From positions 124,001 through 188,000 of the forward strand of contig NZ_UYJA01000003.1 in NCBI RefSeq assembly GCF_900618535.1: DNA of 64,000 nt, read 5' to 3'. How positions within the stretch are numbered: the first letter of the stretch is position 1; each line of letters begins with the position of its first letter. The stretch is from Pseudomonas bubulae. GTDB lineage: Bacteria > Pseudomonadota > Gammaproteobacteria > Pseudomonadales > Pseudomonadaceae. Shown here in pieces: positions 26,751 to 35,305 of this stretch. The translations under genes were made by a program, and so were the position numbers. The notes beneath the pieces are model-generated. The model saw nothing but the letters and a program-made list of their open reading frames with translations, did no database searches and was not told the DNA's origin.

Positions 26751-28055
26751 ATGACCCAGTCCACTTTGACCCGCAGCTGGATCGCCTCCGCCAACGGCCA
26801 CAGCGACTTCCCCCTGCAAAACCTGCCCATGGGCATTTTCAGCATTGATGGCTCGGCGCCACGTAGCGGGGTGGCTATTGGCGATGCCATTTTCGACCTG
26901 GAAGCCGGGCTGGCAGCGGGGCTGTTTGAAGGTCAGGCCAAGATAGCCGTAGAGGCTTCGTTGGGCGGGGCGTTGAATAGCTACTTTGCCCTGGATCGGG
27001 GCGCCCGGGTTGCCCTGCGCGAGCGTTTGCAGGAACTGCTGGGGGAGGGCAGTTCCCTGCGCGGCAAAATCGAAGCCCAGGGTTCCCGCCTGCTGCCACT
27101 GGCAGCTGATTGCCAGATGCACCTGCCGGCCAAAATCGGCGACTACACCGACTTTTATGTGGGCATTGAGCACGCCAAAAACGTCGGCAAGCTGTTCCGC
27201 CCGGACAACCCGCTGCTGCCCAACTACAAGTATGTGCCGATTGGCTATCACGGGCGCGCCTCGACCATTCGCCCGTCCGGTGCCGAAGTTCGGCGCCCTA
27301 AAGGCCAGACCTTGCCTGCCGGGCAGACCGAGCCAACCTTTGGCCCGTGCGCCCGCCTGGACTACGAACTGGAACTGGGCATCTGGGTTGGCAAAGGCAA
27401 TGACATGGGCGATGCCATCCCGGTCAGCGAAGCTGCAGAGCACATTGCCGGCTTCTGCCTGCTCAATGACTGGTCGGCACGGGACATCCAGGCCTGGGAA
27501 TACCAGCCGCTGGGCCCGTTTCTGTCCAAAAGCTTTATAACCAGTATCTCGCCGTGGGTGGTGAGTGCCGAGGCGCTGGAACCATTCCGTCGCGCGCAAC
27601 CGGCCCGTCCTGAGGGTGATCCACAGCCACTGGCTTACCTGCTCGATACCAGGGATCAGGCCAATGGCGCGCTGGATATCGAACTTGAAGTGCTGCTGCT
27701 GACCGAGGCGATGCGTGAGCAGAACCTGCCAGCCCATCGTCTGGGCTTGAGCAACAGCCTGAACATGTACTGGACCGCGGCCCAACTGGTGGCTCACCAC
27801 AGCGTCAACGGCTGCCAGTTGCAGTCCGGTGACCTGTTCGGTTCGGGCACCTTGTCGGGCCCGGCCCGTTCGCAACTGGGCAGCCTGCTGGAAATCACCG
27901 AGGGCGGTAAACACCCGATAGAACTGGCTTCAGGCGAAGTGCGTAAATTTCTGGAGGATGGTGACGAAATCATCCTGCGTGCCCGCTGCGCCCGTGAAGG
28001 CCATGCTTCCATCGGTTTTGGCGAGTGCCGGGGCAAGGTTGTTGCCGCGCGCTAA
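26751..28055 (+). CDS. fahA: Fumarylacetoacetase
   Basis: A 434-residue hydrolase that splits fumarylacetoacetate to fumarate and acetoacetate. Metal and active-site features are visible: DFYVGIEHAKNVGKLFRPDNPLLPNYK, the acidic LDYELELGIWVGKGN and NDWSARDIQAWEYQPLGPFLSKSF. The ATG lies three bases after the hmgA stop, with GGAGATAACCC bridging them. Confidence 0.97.
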   Translation: MTQSTLTRSWIASANGHSDFPLQNLPMGIFSIDGSAPRSGVAIGDAIFDLEAGLAAGLFEGQAKIAVEASLGGALNSYFALDRGARVALRERLQELLGEGSSLRGKIEAQGSRLLPLAADCQMHLPAKIGDYTDFYVGIEHAKNVGKLFRPDNPLLPNYKYVPIGYHGRASTIRPSGAEVRRPKGQTLPAGQTEPTFGPCARLDYELELGIWVGKGNDMGDAIPVSEAAEHIAGFCLLNDWSARDIQAWEYQPLGPFLSKSFITSISPWVVSAEALEPFRRAQPARPEGDPQPLAYLLDTRDQANGALDIELEVLLLTEAMREQNLPAHRLGLSNSLNMYWTAAQLVAHHSVNGCQLQSGDLFGSGTLSGPARSQLGSLLEITEGGKHPIELASGEVRKFLEDGDEIILRARCAREGHASIGFGECRGKVVAAR

Positions 28056-28067
28056 AAGGAGCGGGTC

Positions 28068-28706
28068 ATGGAACTCTTCACCTATTACCGCTCAACCTCG
28101 TCTTACCGGGTGCGTATCGCGCTGGCCCTGAAAGGGCTGGATTATCAGGCGGTGCCGGTCAATCTGCTCGTACCGGCTGGCGGTGAACACCGTCAGCCGG
28201 CGTATCTGGCCATCAACCCGCAGGGCCGCGTGCCGGCCTTGCGTACCGATGAAGGCTGCGTCTTGACCCAGTCGCCAGCAATCATCGAGTACCTTGAAGA
28301 GCGCTATCCCCAGGTGGCGCTGCTGTCCGCTGACCTCGCCACCCGCGCTCATGAACGGGGGGTAGCGGCTCTGGTTGCTTGTGATATCCACCCGTTGCAC
28401 AACGTCAGCGTGCTCAATCGCCTGCGCCAGTTGGGGCAGGATGAGGAGCAGGTGGTGGAGTGGATCGGTCACTGGATCGGCCAAGGGCTGGCAGCCATCG
28501 AGCAGTTGATCGGTGACGAAGGTTACTGCTTTGGCGCGCAGCCCGGGTTGGCGGATGTGTATTTGATCCCTCAGCTGTACGCGGCGCAGCGTTTTGGCGT
28601 GCCAATGGCGGCGTACCCGCGCATTGCCCGAGTGGCAGCGCTGGCTGAGCAACACCCGGCCTTTATCCTGGCGCATCCGGCCAATCAGCCTGACACGCCT
28701 GCCTGA
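28068..28706 (+). CDS. maiA: Maleylacetoacetate isomerase, zeta-class GST fold
   Basis: A 212-residue glutathione-dependent isomerase that turns maleylacetoacetate into fumarylacetoacetate. The zeta-class motif SSCxxR appears as STSSYRVRIALALKG (Cys replaced by Tyr, as in several bacterial members), followed by GRVPALRTDEGCVLTQSPAIIEYLEERYP. An RBS AAGGAGCGGGTC precedes it. It ends the hmg operon. Confidence 0.95.
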   Translation: MELFTYYRSTSSYRVRIALALKGLDYQAVPVNLLVPAGGEHRQPAYLAINPQGRVPALRTDEGCVLTQSPAIIEYLEERYPQVALLSADLATRAHERGVAALVACDIHPLHNVSVLNRLRQLGQDEEQVVEWIGHWIGQGLAAIEQLIGDEGYCFGAQPGLADVYLIPQLYAAQRFGVPMAAYPRIARVAALAEQHPAFILAHPANQPDTPA

Positions 28707-28718
28707 CTTCACTCTGTG

Positions 28719-28805
28719 TGTGGGAGCGGGCTTGCTCGCGATCGAATCAACGCGGTCTTGCGTAATAACCGCATTGCCTGCATCGCGAGCAAGCCCGCTC
28801 CCACA
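28719..28805. repeat. REP palindrome pair, copy 4
   Basis: A full inverted pair, very similar in its loop to copy 1 (both contain GATCGAATCAACGCG and ATAACCGCATTGCCTGCATC), following the hmg operon. The close loop match suggests recent duplication. Confidence 0.93.
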
Positions 28806-28931
28806 GAACCCTATCCCGCCGGGATATGTCCGAAACCCTGAAAACCGCGCAGGCTTATTCCTGAGCTCTTCAACGAATTTTCTGGCGCCACCTATACTGG
28901 CGTTTACCCATAATCGTTCGAGGGCCTGATG

Positions 28932-29957
28932 ATGTTTGCTCTTATGCAAAGCGCTCAGCTCGAGTCGCTGCACCTTAGTGTAGACCCCGTTACAGGCCTT
29001 AAAGCCGTGATAGCCATCCACAACACTCGCCTGGGGCCAGCGCTGGGGGGCTGTCGTTATCTTGCTTACCCCAATGACGAAAGTGCAGTCGGTGATGCCA
29101 TCCGCCTGGCCCAAGACATGAGCTACAAAGCCGCGCTGGCAGGGCTGGCTGTTGGAGGGGGGCAGGCGGTGGTGGTGCGTGCGGCCCACGTTGATAGTCG
29201 CGCGGCGCTGTTTGAGGCTTTTGGTCGCTGTGTGGACCAACTGGACGGGCGCTATATCACGGCAATTGACAGCGGCACCTCCACTGCCGATATGGACTGC
29301 ATTGCCCAGCACACCCGGCATGTCACCAGCACCACTGCTGCGGGGGATCCTTCGCCGCATACGGCCATGGGGGTTTTTGCCGGCATTCGCAGCACCGCAT
29401 CGTCGCGATTGGGTAGCGACAACCTCGAAGGTTTGCGGGTGGCGGTGCAGGGCCTGGGCAAAGTGGGTTACGCGCTGGCCGAACAGCTGCATGCTGCGGG
29501 CGCCGAATTGCTGGTCTGCGATACCGACCCCGGCAAAGTGCGCCTGGCCATGGAACAACTGGGGGCGCACCCGATTGCCTGCGAAGCCTTGCTCAGCACA
29601 CCCTGCGATATCCTTGCGCCGTGTGGTCTGGGCGGCGTATTGAACTGGCACAGCGTCGCGCAACTGCGCTGCTCGGCTGTGGCCGGGTGTGCCAATAACC
29701 AGCTGACCAATCTACAAGTGGCCGATCAGCTCGAGCGGCGGGGGATTTTGTATGCCCCGGATTACGTCATCAATTCCGGCGGGCTGATCTATATGGCCCT
29801 GACCCATGAAGGTGCCGCCCCCGAGGCCATCAACCAGCAGTTGCTGCAGATCAGTCAGCGCCTGACCGGCATCTATGCTCACGCCCAGGCCGAAAAGCGT
29901 TCACCGGCACGGGTTTCGGACGAGCTGGCTCATCAATTGTTGTACCCCAAGGACTGA
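28932..29957 (+). CDS. Leu/Phe/Val/Glu dehydrogenase family protein with Gln at the catalytic Lys
   Basis: A 341-residue amino-acid dehydrogenase of the leucine dehydrogenase type, which would interconvert branched amino acids and 2-oxo acids with NAD. The Rossmann domain (VAVQGLGKVGYALAEQL) is intact, substrate Lys66 (MSYK) and Asp113 (AIDSGT) are kept, but the signature GGGK reads GGGQ (Gln78, codon CAG). This should remove the catalytic base. An ATG one codon upstream (28929) is equally possible. It is monocistronic and overlaps the convergent MerR gene by 25 bases. Confidence 0.92.
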   Translation: MFALMQSAQLESLHLSVDPVTGLKAVIAIHNTRLGPALGGCRYLAYPNDESAVGDAIRLAQDMSYKAALAGLAVGGGQAVVVRAAHVDSRAALFEAFGRCVDQLDGRYITAIDSGTSTADMDCIAQHTRHVTSTTAAGDPSPHTAMGVFAGIRSTASSRLGSDNLEGLRVAVQGLGKVGYALAEQLHAAGAELLVCDTDPGKVRLAMEQLGAHPIACEALLSTPCDILAPCGLGGVLNWHSVAQLRCSAVAGCANNQLTNLQVADQLERRGILYAPDYVINSGGLIYMALTHEGAAPEAINQQLLQISQRLTGIYAHAQAEKRSPARVSDELAHQLLYPKD

Positions 29958-30325
29958 ACACAGGCCAGGTCCAGTTCCGGGCCTTCCATGGCAAAGCGTG
30001 TTTCAAACTCTTCCAACCCCGCATGCACCTGTTGCAACGCTTCGATCTGATTCATTACGGCGTGTTTTTTGCGGGCGATGGCGTTGCTCACGACCTCCCA
30101 TGGCAGCGTCTGGCCGCGGTGTTGATCAAGGATGGCCTGCATTTCCTTGAGCTTGAAGCCCAGCTGTTGCGCGCATTTGATAAATGTCAGCAGTTCAACG
30201 CTTTGCTCGCTGTAGATGCGATAAGCGCCACGGCGTTGCGGTGCAGGTAACAGGCCGATTTCTTCGTAGTGGCGAATGCTTTTGACGGTGGTGCCCGACA
30301 ATTGGGCGGCTTTGCCGATGTACAT
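29933..30325 (-). CDS. MerR-family regulator
   Basis: A 130-residue MerR protein: MYIGKAAQLSGTTVKSIRHYEEIGLLPAPQRRGAYRIYSEQ is the winged helix, then a long coiled dimer helix (KKHAVMNQIEALQQVHAGLEEF). The C-terminus has few cysteines, so metal sensing of the CueR kind is unlikely. It lies 30 bases downstream of a quinone-reductase-like gene on the same strand, so it may control that gene in response to redox or electrophilic stress. Confidence 0.9.
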   Translation of the reverse strand: MYIGKAAQLSGTTVKSIRHYEEIGLLPAPQRRGAYRIYSEQSVELLTFIKCAQQLGFKLKEMQAILDQHRGQTLPWEVVSNAIARKKHAVMNQIEALQQVHAGLEEFETRFAMEGPELDLACVQSLGYNN

Positions 30326-30355
30326 GAAAAGTCCTTTTAATCGCCGCCCGCCGAA

Positions 30356-30934
30356 TTATCGAGTGGCGAGCTTGCGTGCCTCTAGAAGCCAGGCGTCTCT
30401 TTGATGAGGCGTGGCGTTCAGGATGGGGCCAAACGTCAGGGTGGCGGTGGGTTTTATGCCACAGAACGCCAGTGTGGTTTTGCGTATCTGATGCAACCCC
30501 GGCATGCGGTACACCCATCTGTAGTACCACGGCGGGGTGTCCATCGTCACCAGCAGGTGCGCGCTGCGGCCTTTCAGTAGCTTGTCGGGGAAAGCCTTGC
30601 CCTTGCGGTATTGAAAGGCAAAACCGGGCAGCAGGATGCGATCGAAAAAGCCTTTGAGCAATGCGGGGATTCCGCCCCACCAGATCGGGTAGACCAGCAC
30701 CAGGTGTTCGGCCCAGAGGATGTTGGCCTGGGCGTGGAGCAGGTCAGGCTCCAGTGCCTGGACCTCCTGATAGCCTTCGCGCAGCACCGGGTCGAAGCGC
30801 AGGGCGCCCAGGCGCATGATGCGTACTTCATGGCTGGCATCCTTGGCGGCAGCTATGTAGCTGTCTGCCAGTGCGCTACAGAAACTGTTCGTGCCGGGGT
30901 GACCGAGAATCACCAGTACTCGCTTGCTCATCAT
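30356..30934 (-). CDS. Flavodoxin-fold NAD(P)H oxidoreductase (KefF/MdaB-like)
   Basis: A 192-residue protein of the flavodoxin-like quinone reductase family (VLVILGHPGTNSFCSALADSYIAAA, AEHLVLVYPIWWGGIPALLKGFFDRILLPGFAF, LVTMDTPPWYYRWVY). It likely reduces quinones or similar compounds with two electrons. Two adjacent ATGs can start it. It probably forms an operon with the MerR gene downstream. Confidence 0.9.
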   Translation of the reverse strand: MMSKRVLVILGHPGTNSFCSALADSYIAAAKDASHEVRIMRLGALRFDPVLREGYQEVQALEPDLLHAQANILWAEHLVLVYPIWWGGIPALLKGFFDRILLPGFAFQYRKGKAFPDKLLKGRSAHLLVTMDTPPWYYRWVYRMPGLHQIRKTTLAFCGIKPTATLTFGPILNATPHQRDAWLLEARKLATR

Positions 30935-31009
30935 GACGCCAACCTCAAAGGGGGCCTTTGAGGGTAGAGGCTGCCCCGTAGGGGAGAGTCAAGCGAGAAC
31001 CGGGGGCGA

Positions 31010-31267
31010 TTACTCGCTGTCGACCAGCAACTCGGACAGGGCGTCCGGCTGGCTCTTGAATGCCTTGGCAAACACATCGCGATTTTTCGCCATGTAGATA
31101 CCGGCTTCTTCGACTTGCTGCTCGTTCAGGGACGGCACAGCTTTTTGCAACACTTCGGCCAGCAACTCTGCCAGTTCCAGCATTTTGTCATGACGGTCAG
31201 CTTCGGCTTTATCCATGAACAAACGCTCCAGATCTCGGCTGCTGCGGTATACCACTTCGACGGCCAT
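31010..31267 (-). CDS. yebG: YebG family DNA-damage-inducible protein
   Basis: An 85-residue protein of the YebG family (MAVEVVYRSSRDLERLFMDKAEADRHDKMLELAE). E. coli yebG is an SOS gene of unclear role. A perfect LexA box lies about 42 bases upstream of the start codon, which supports SOS control here too. It is a single gene divergent from psiE. Confidence 0.93.
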   Translation of the reverse strand: MAVEVVYRSSRDLERLFMDKAEADRHDKMLELAELLAEVLQKAVPSLNEQQVEEAGIYMAKNRDVFAKAFKSQPDALSELLVDSE

Positions 31268-31308
31268 TTACCACCTCATATGCCTTCACGTAAATTATCT
31301 AGCGATTA

Positions 31309-31324
31309 CTGTATTTATATACAG
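31309..31324. promoter_or_regulatory. lexA: LexA (SOS) box upstream of yebG
   Basis: CTGTATTTATATACAG matches the CTG-N10-CAG consensus perfectly, including the flanking CTGT and ACAG. The rest of the region up to psiE (31325-31536) shows no other clear signal. Confidence 0.9.
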
Positions 31325-31536
31325 CTAAAAGGATAAGCCAATCATCGGGATTTGAATAGCGGCTTTTTCACTCTAGCTGTAATTGATAGGCGCAGCGGGC
31401 GCCCGACGTGTCTAATTGCCGCCCGCCATCATCTTAAGTGAGCAGCATCAGGCTGCCACATGGCCTTTTTTCTGCATGTTAAAAGCGTCATGCGCATCGC
31501 GGATGATCCGTTCGAGTCGATTCAAGGAGCTGCATC

Positions 31537-32037
31537 GTGAGAGTTAACAAAGCTGAGAAGCTACGTCGCCAGGTTCATGAACTGGCCGAGTCGATGGGCA
31601 ACCTGTTCGTCGAAACCTTCCATTACCTGGCATTGTTTGCCATTGGCGCGGTCACTGCCTGGGCGGCGGTGATGGAATTCCTGGGAATGGTGGAGAAGGG
31701 CAACATCACGATTGATGACATCCTGCTGCTGTTTATCTACCTCGAGCTGGGGGCAATGGTCGGGATTTATTTCAAGACCAACCACATGCCCGTGCGCTTC
31801 CTGATTTATGTGGCGATCACGGCGCTGACCCGCTTGCTGATTTCCAATGTGTCCCATCACAACCCGCCAGACATGGGAGTGGTGTACCTGACCGGGGCGA
31901 TCCTGTTGCTGGCCTTCGCCATTCTGGTGGTGCGCTATGCGTCTTCGCAGTTCCCGTCGGTGAAGATCGAGAACCCTCATCGCAAGACCGGTGCCGGTTC
32001 CGGCGAGCATCCGGAAGTGGAGAAGGGGGAATTGTAA
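31537..32037 (+). CDS. psiE: Phosphate-starvation-inducible protein PsiE
   Basis: A 166-residue membrane protein of the PsiE family, with four hydrophobic segments: about 27-47, 62-80 (ILLLFIYLELGAMVGIYF), 85-103 and 115-133. Function is unknown beyond phosphate-starvation induction in E. coli. GTG start at 31537 has a clear AAGGAG site seven bases before it. It ends in a bidirectional terminator shared with the gene opposite. Confidence 0.92.
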   Translation: MRVNKAEKLRRQVHELAESMGNLFVETFHYLALFAIGAVTAWAAVMEFLGMVEKGNITIDDILLLFIYLELGAMVGIYFKTNHMPVRFLIYVAITALTRLLISNVSHHNPPDMGVVYLTGAILLLAFAILVVRYASSQFPSVKIENPHRKTGAGSGEHPEVEKGEL

Positions 32038-32053
32038 GTCGATTTTACATATG

Positions 32054-32092
32054 AAAAAGGGCGGGCTTACCAAGGTAAGCCCGCCCTTTTTT
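32054..32092. terminator. Bidirectional terminator between psiE and the HPF-like gene
   Basis: A long stem AAAAAGGGCGGGCTTAC, loop CAAG, and its complement ending in a T-run. A on the left and T on the right let it stop transcripts in both directions. Confidence 0.93.
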
Positions 32093-32111
32093 GTGCCTCA
32101 CTGACGTTCAA

Positions 32112-32540
32112 TCAGCTGATCTTGTCGAGTTCCTTTTCTTTCTCCAGGAACTCTTCTTCAAGCAAGTCATCAGCGGTCTGCTTTGGCTCTTTTGCCTCAA
32201 ACCCTTCCGGGGCGAGGGTCACTGTACGTTTGCCACGCAGCTTGCCGAACAGGTGCTCCAGAGCGTGCTCCAGTTTTTGAGCAGCACCCTCCACAGCCTG
32301 GGTCAGTGAATCAGCGTCGTGGGATACGAGAATTGGCTGGTGTCCTTTAGGTCGAGCCTCCATTTTGCAGCGTTTGTCCTTGGGACCGGACTTGCCGCCA
32401 TTTTCATCACTGAGATGGACCTCGACCCGGGTCAGATCTTCCAAATGGCGTTCGAGCGTGACTTCAACAGTAGCGGTGACCCAGTCCTGGGTGCGTTTGT
32501 CACTGTCGATGTGTTTATCGGAAAAGACGTGAGTAAGCAT
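32112..32540 (-). CDS. HPF/RaiA-family ribosome-associated protein
   Basis: A 142-residue protein resembling the N-terminal ribosome-binding domain of hibernation factors (VEVTLERHLEDLTRVEVHLSD, CKMEARPKGHQPILV) followed by an acidic and basic tail (FGKLRGKRTVTLAP then LLEEEFLEKEKELDK). It may bind resting ribosomes. The canonical Hpf gene of Pseudomonas is elsewhere, next to rpoN, so this is a second member. It is a single gene. Confidence 0.82.
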   Translation of the reverse strand: MLTHVFSDKHIDSDKRTQDWVTATVEVTLERHLEDLTRVEVHLSDENGGKSGPKDKRCKMEARPKGHQPILVSHDADSLTQAVEGAAQKLEHALEHLFGKLRGKRTVTLAPEGFEAKEPKQTADDLLEEEFLEKEKELDKIS

Positions 32541-32707
32541 AGTTCTTCCCTTATATAAGCGTGCTCGTGTGAGGTCTGACGGCCTTGGGTGTACAAAGGT
32601 TCATCGTCATCGCTCAGTTACAGTGTTTGGGCCGATGAGCAAATATTTCAAGCACTATTTTCAGGAAGTCTTTCAAGTCGTGACCGGTGTCAGTCTTTGC
32701 CTGTAGG

Positions 32708-32731
32708 AAAAGCCCGCGTGTGCGGGCTTTA
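32708..32731 (-). terminator. Terminator after fecA
   Basis: AAAGCCCGC, loop GTGT, GCGGGCTTT, with A-run on the left that reads as T on the minus strand. It lies 12 bases after the fecA stop. Confidence 0.88.
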
Positions 32732-32742
32732 GCCAATTTAAA

Positions 32743-35079
32743 TCAAAATGCGACAGAGGTTTGTACATAGAGCGTGCGTGGCTCGCCCACGTATTTGCCC
32801 TTGTTGTTGTCGTCAAACGAGCGGGTGTAATACTCGTGGTTGAGGATATTTTTGACCCCCACAGCCACGTTAAGGTCGGACAGCTGGTGGCCAAAGTCAT
32901 AGCCCACACGGCTGTTGAAGACCATATAGCCTGGGATCAAACCGGTGCTGCCGTCAGCGCTTTCGGCGCGGGTATTGGCGTTGTCGGCGAACTGGTTGCT
33001 CTGGAAGGTGCTGTCCAGGTTGGCTTTCCACGGCCCCTCGGTATAGCCGACGCCGATGCTGCCTTTGTTTTTCGAGGAGAACGGCACACGATTGCCTTTG
33101 TTCGGCCCATCTTCGCGGATGGTCGCGTCAACATAGGCATAGGTGGCGTATACGTCGAAACCCGCCAGTACCGGGCTCAGGCCATCCAGCGCGTAGTTGA
33201 CGCTGGCCTCGATGCCCTGATGACGGGTCTTGCCCCGTGCGATCACCGTGTCGGTGGTTTGGTTGCTGTCGTACTGGTTGTTGAAGTTGATCAGAAATGC
33301 GCCGATCTCCGCGCGCAGGTTGCCATTGTCGTAGCGAGTGCCAATTTCCCAGGTGCGCGCTTTTTCCGGTTTTACCTCGCCGCCGGTAACGCGATTGGGC
33401 ATCTGGCTGTACTGCACGCTGCCGAAGGAGCCTTCGGTATTGGCATACAGATTCCAGCTGTCGGTCACGTGGTACATCACGTTCAGGGCGGGAAGCGGAG
33501 TGTTGTAGTCGCCCTTGTATTTGACGTTGGTCAGCAAGTTGGTTTGCTGTTGTTCAATCATTTCGTAGCGAATGCCCGGAGTGAAGGTCCATTTGCCGAT
33601 GTCGATCTTGTCGTCGATAAAGAATGCATGGGCTTCGGTGGCACCACGGGTGTCGCGGTCATTGCGGCTGTTGGTGGTGGGCAGTTCATTGGCGGCAATC
33701 GGCGTGCGGTAGCGCAACTCATGGCCGGCTTCGTTGATATAACGATAACCTGCGCCCACTTCGTGGCTGCTGTTGCCCAGATCAAAGCCCTGGGCTATAC
33801 GGGTTTCGATCCCGCGCACCCAATATTCCCGCGGTGACAGCGAGAGGAAGCTGCCCTGGTCCAGATACCCGCTGCGCAGGGTCTTGGTGAAGAAGCTGTT
33901 GACGGTGAATTCACGGCGATCTTCCTGGTAGCGATAGCCAAAGTTGACCAGGGTGCGACGGCCCCAGAACTTGTCGTTGGGGCGGGTCGACTGATACGGG
34001 TCAGCCTTGTAGGCCGCGGTGCTCAGGCCGCCGGGCATATCGGCCTCGCCATCGTAGTATTGGGCCATGGCGTGCAGGCTGTTGGCTTCGTCGATCTGAT
34101 AGTTGCCCTTGAGGATCAGGTCGTCGATGCGTGTGTCGCTATGCTGGCGCCAGTCGCCGCCGCGTACGCCGGAATACAGCAGGGCGCCGCCGAGGCCGTT
34201 GTCGGCGGTGCCGCCGGCCAGCAGGTTGGCGGTTTTCTTGAAGCCATCCTGGGTGGACGATGGGCTGGTTTCGGTTTGCAGGCCAACTTTTACAGTCGGT
34301 TCGTCAGGAATGGCGCGGGTCACGAAGTTGACGATACCGCCGACGTTCTGCGGGCCATACCGCACGGCACCGCCGCCACGCACTACGTCTACCGCATCCA
34401 TATTGCCCATGCTGATGGGGGCAAACGACAGCTGCGGCTGACCGTAGGGGGCGAAGGGCACGGGAATGCCGTCCATCAACACGGTGGAACGGGTCGCCAG
34501 GCGCGGGTTGAGCCCGCGGATACCGAAGTTCAGGGCCATGTCATGGCTGCCGGTGCCGTTGTTTTCCGGAGCGTTGACGCCAGGGATGCGGTTGAGCACT
34601 TCGCGGGCACTGGTGGCGCCCTGGCGTTCGAACTCTTCGCGGCGGATCACGTCACGGGCGCCGGGGTGTTCGAACACATCGGTTTGCGCCGCGTCGCCGA
34701 GCCAGTCACCGACCACGCTGGAAGCGCCCAGCTCAATGCTTGCCGGAGCTGTCGAGGTGGTTGCAGGTTGCAGGCTGAATGCCCCCAGGCCTTCAGCGCG
34801 GGCTTGCAGGCCAGTGCCTTCAAGCAGGGCCTGCAAGCCTTGTTCTGGATCGTAGGTGCCTTCCAGGCCCTTGCTCTGAATACCGCTGGCGGCGGCGGAG
34901 CTGAACGAAATCAGCACCCCGGCTTCGCGTCCGAATTGGTTGAGAGCGTTTTCCAGCGATGACGGTGCGATGTGGTAAGCCTTGGCGTCGGCAAATGCCA
35001 TCGGCAGGACGCTGAAACTCAAACTGGCACCTAATAGCAAACGGGCCAGGGACGTGAGGCGGAAGGGCTGAGCGGGCAT
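32743..35079 (-). CDS. fecA: TonB-dependent receptor with signalling domain, Fe(III)-dicitrate FecA-like
   Basis: A 778-residue outer-membrane receptor. After a signal peptide (LLLGASLSFSVLPMAFA, cleavage near 31) come a secretin/TonB short N-terminal signalling domain (about 35-110, KAYHIAPSSLENALNQFGREAGV), the plug (RDVIRREEFERQGATSAREVLNRIPGV onward) and a 22-strand barrel ending YTRSFDDNNKGKYVGEPRTLYVQTSVAF. The FecA type is inferred from fecI-fecR order and the short plug region. A REP pair separates it from fecR. Ligand could be citrate or another hydroxycarboxylate. Confidence 0.9.
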   Translation of the reverse strand: MPAQPFRLTSLARLLLGASLSFSVLPMAFADAKAYHIAPSSLENALNQFGREAGVLISFSSAAASGIQSKGLEGTYDPEQGLQALLEGTGLQARAEGLGAFSLQPATTSTAPASIELGASSVVGDWLGDAAQTDVFEHPGARDVIRREEFERQGATSAREVLNRIPGVNAPENNGTGSHDMALNFGIRGLNPRLATRSTVLMDGIPVPFAPYGQPQLSFAPISMGNMDAVDVVRGGGAVRYGPQNVGGIVNFVTRAIPDEPTVKVGLQTETSPSSTQDGFKKTANLLAGGTADNGLGGALLYSGVRGGDWRQHSDTRIDDLILKGNYQIDEANSLHAMAQYYDGEADMPGGLSTAAYKADPYQSTRPNDKFWGRRTLVNFGYRYQEDRREFTVNSFFTKTLRSGYLDQGSFLSLSPREYWVRGIETRIAQGFDLGNSSHEVGAGYRYINEAGHELRYRTPIAANELPTTNSRNDRDTRGATEAHAFFIDDKIDIGKWTFTPGIRYEMIEQQQTNLLTNVKYKGDYNTPLPALNVMYHVTDSWNLYANTEGSFGSVQYSQMPNRVTGGEVKPEKARTWEIGTRYDNGNLRAEIGAFLINFNNQYDSNQTTDTVIARGKTRHQGIEASVNYALDGLSPVLAGFDVYATYAYVDATIREDGPNKGNRVPFSSKNKGSIGVGYTEGPWKANLDSTFQSNQFADNANTRAESADGSTGLIPGYMVFNSRVGYDFGHQLSDLNVAVGVKNILNHEYYTRSFDDNNKGKYVGEPRTLYVQTSVAF

Positions 35080-35178
35080 GAGGGATCCTGTGGGGATGAG
35101 AATCTAAGTGGCTTACCTTCTCTGTCACGCCAGATCCGAAATCAGCTCACATTTTTTGAAAATAAAATGCACACCCTT

Positions 35179-35265
35179 TGTGGGAGCGGGCTTGCTCGCG
35201 ATTGGATCGCCGTGGTGTGACTGGCAGACCGCGTTGTTGCCATCGCGAGCAAGCCCGCTCCCACA
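35179..35265. repeat. REP palindrome pair, copy 5, between fecR and fecA
   Basis: A full inverted pair in the 226-base gap between the fecR stop and the fecA start, so it lies inside a likely operon or just before the fecA promoter. Confidence 0.93.
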
Positions 35266-35305
35266 ACAAGCTCGCTGCTACAACACGTCCGTTTGCACAG
35301 AGCCG

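Noticed and set aside
25653..27914. 753-residue minus-strand open frame over hmgA-fahA
   Set aside because: Antisense shadow of two well-supported enzymes.
28092..29663. 523-residue minus-strand frame over maiA and the dehydrogenase
   Set aside because: Shadow frame running through a REP; composition not protein-like.
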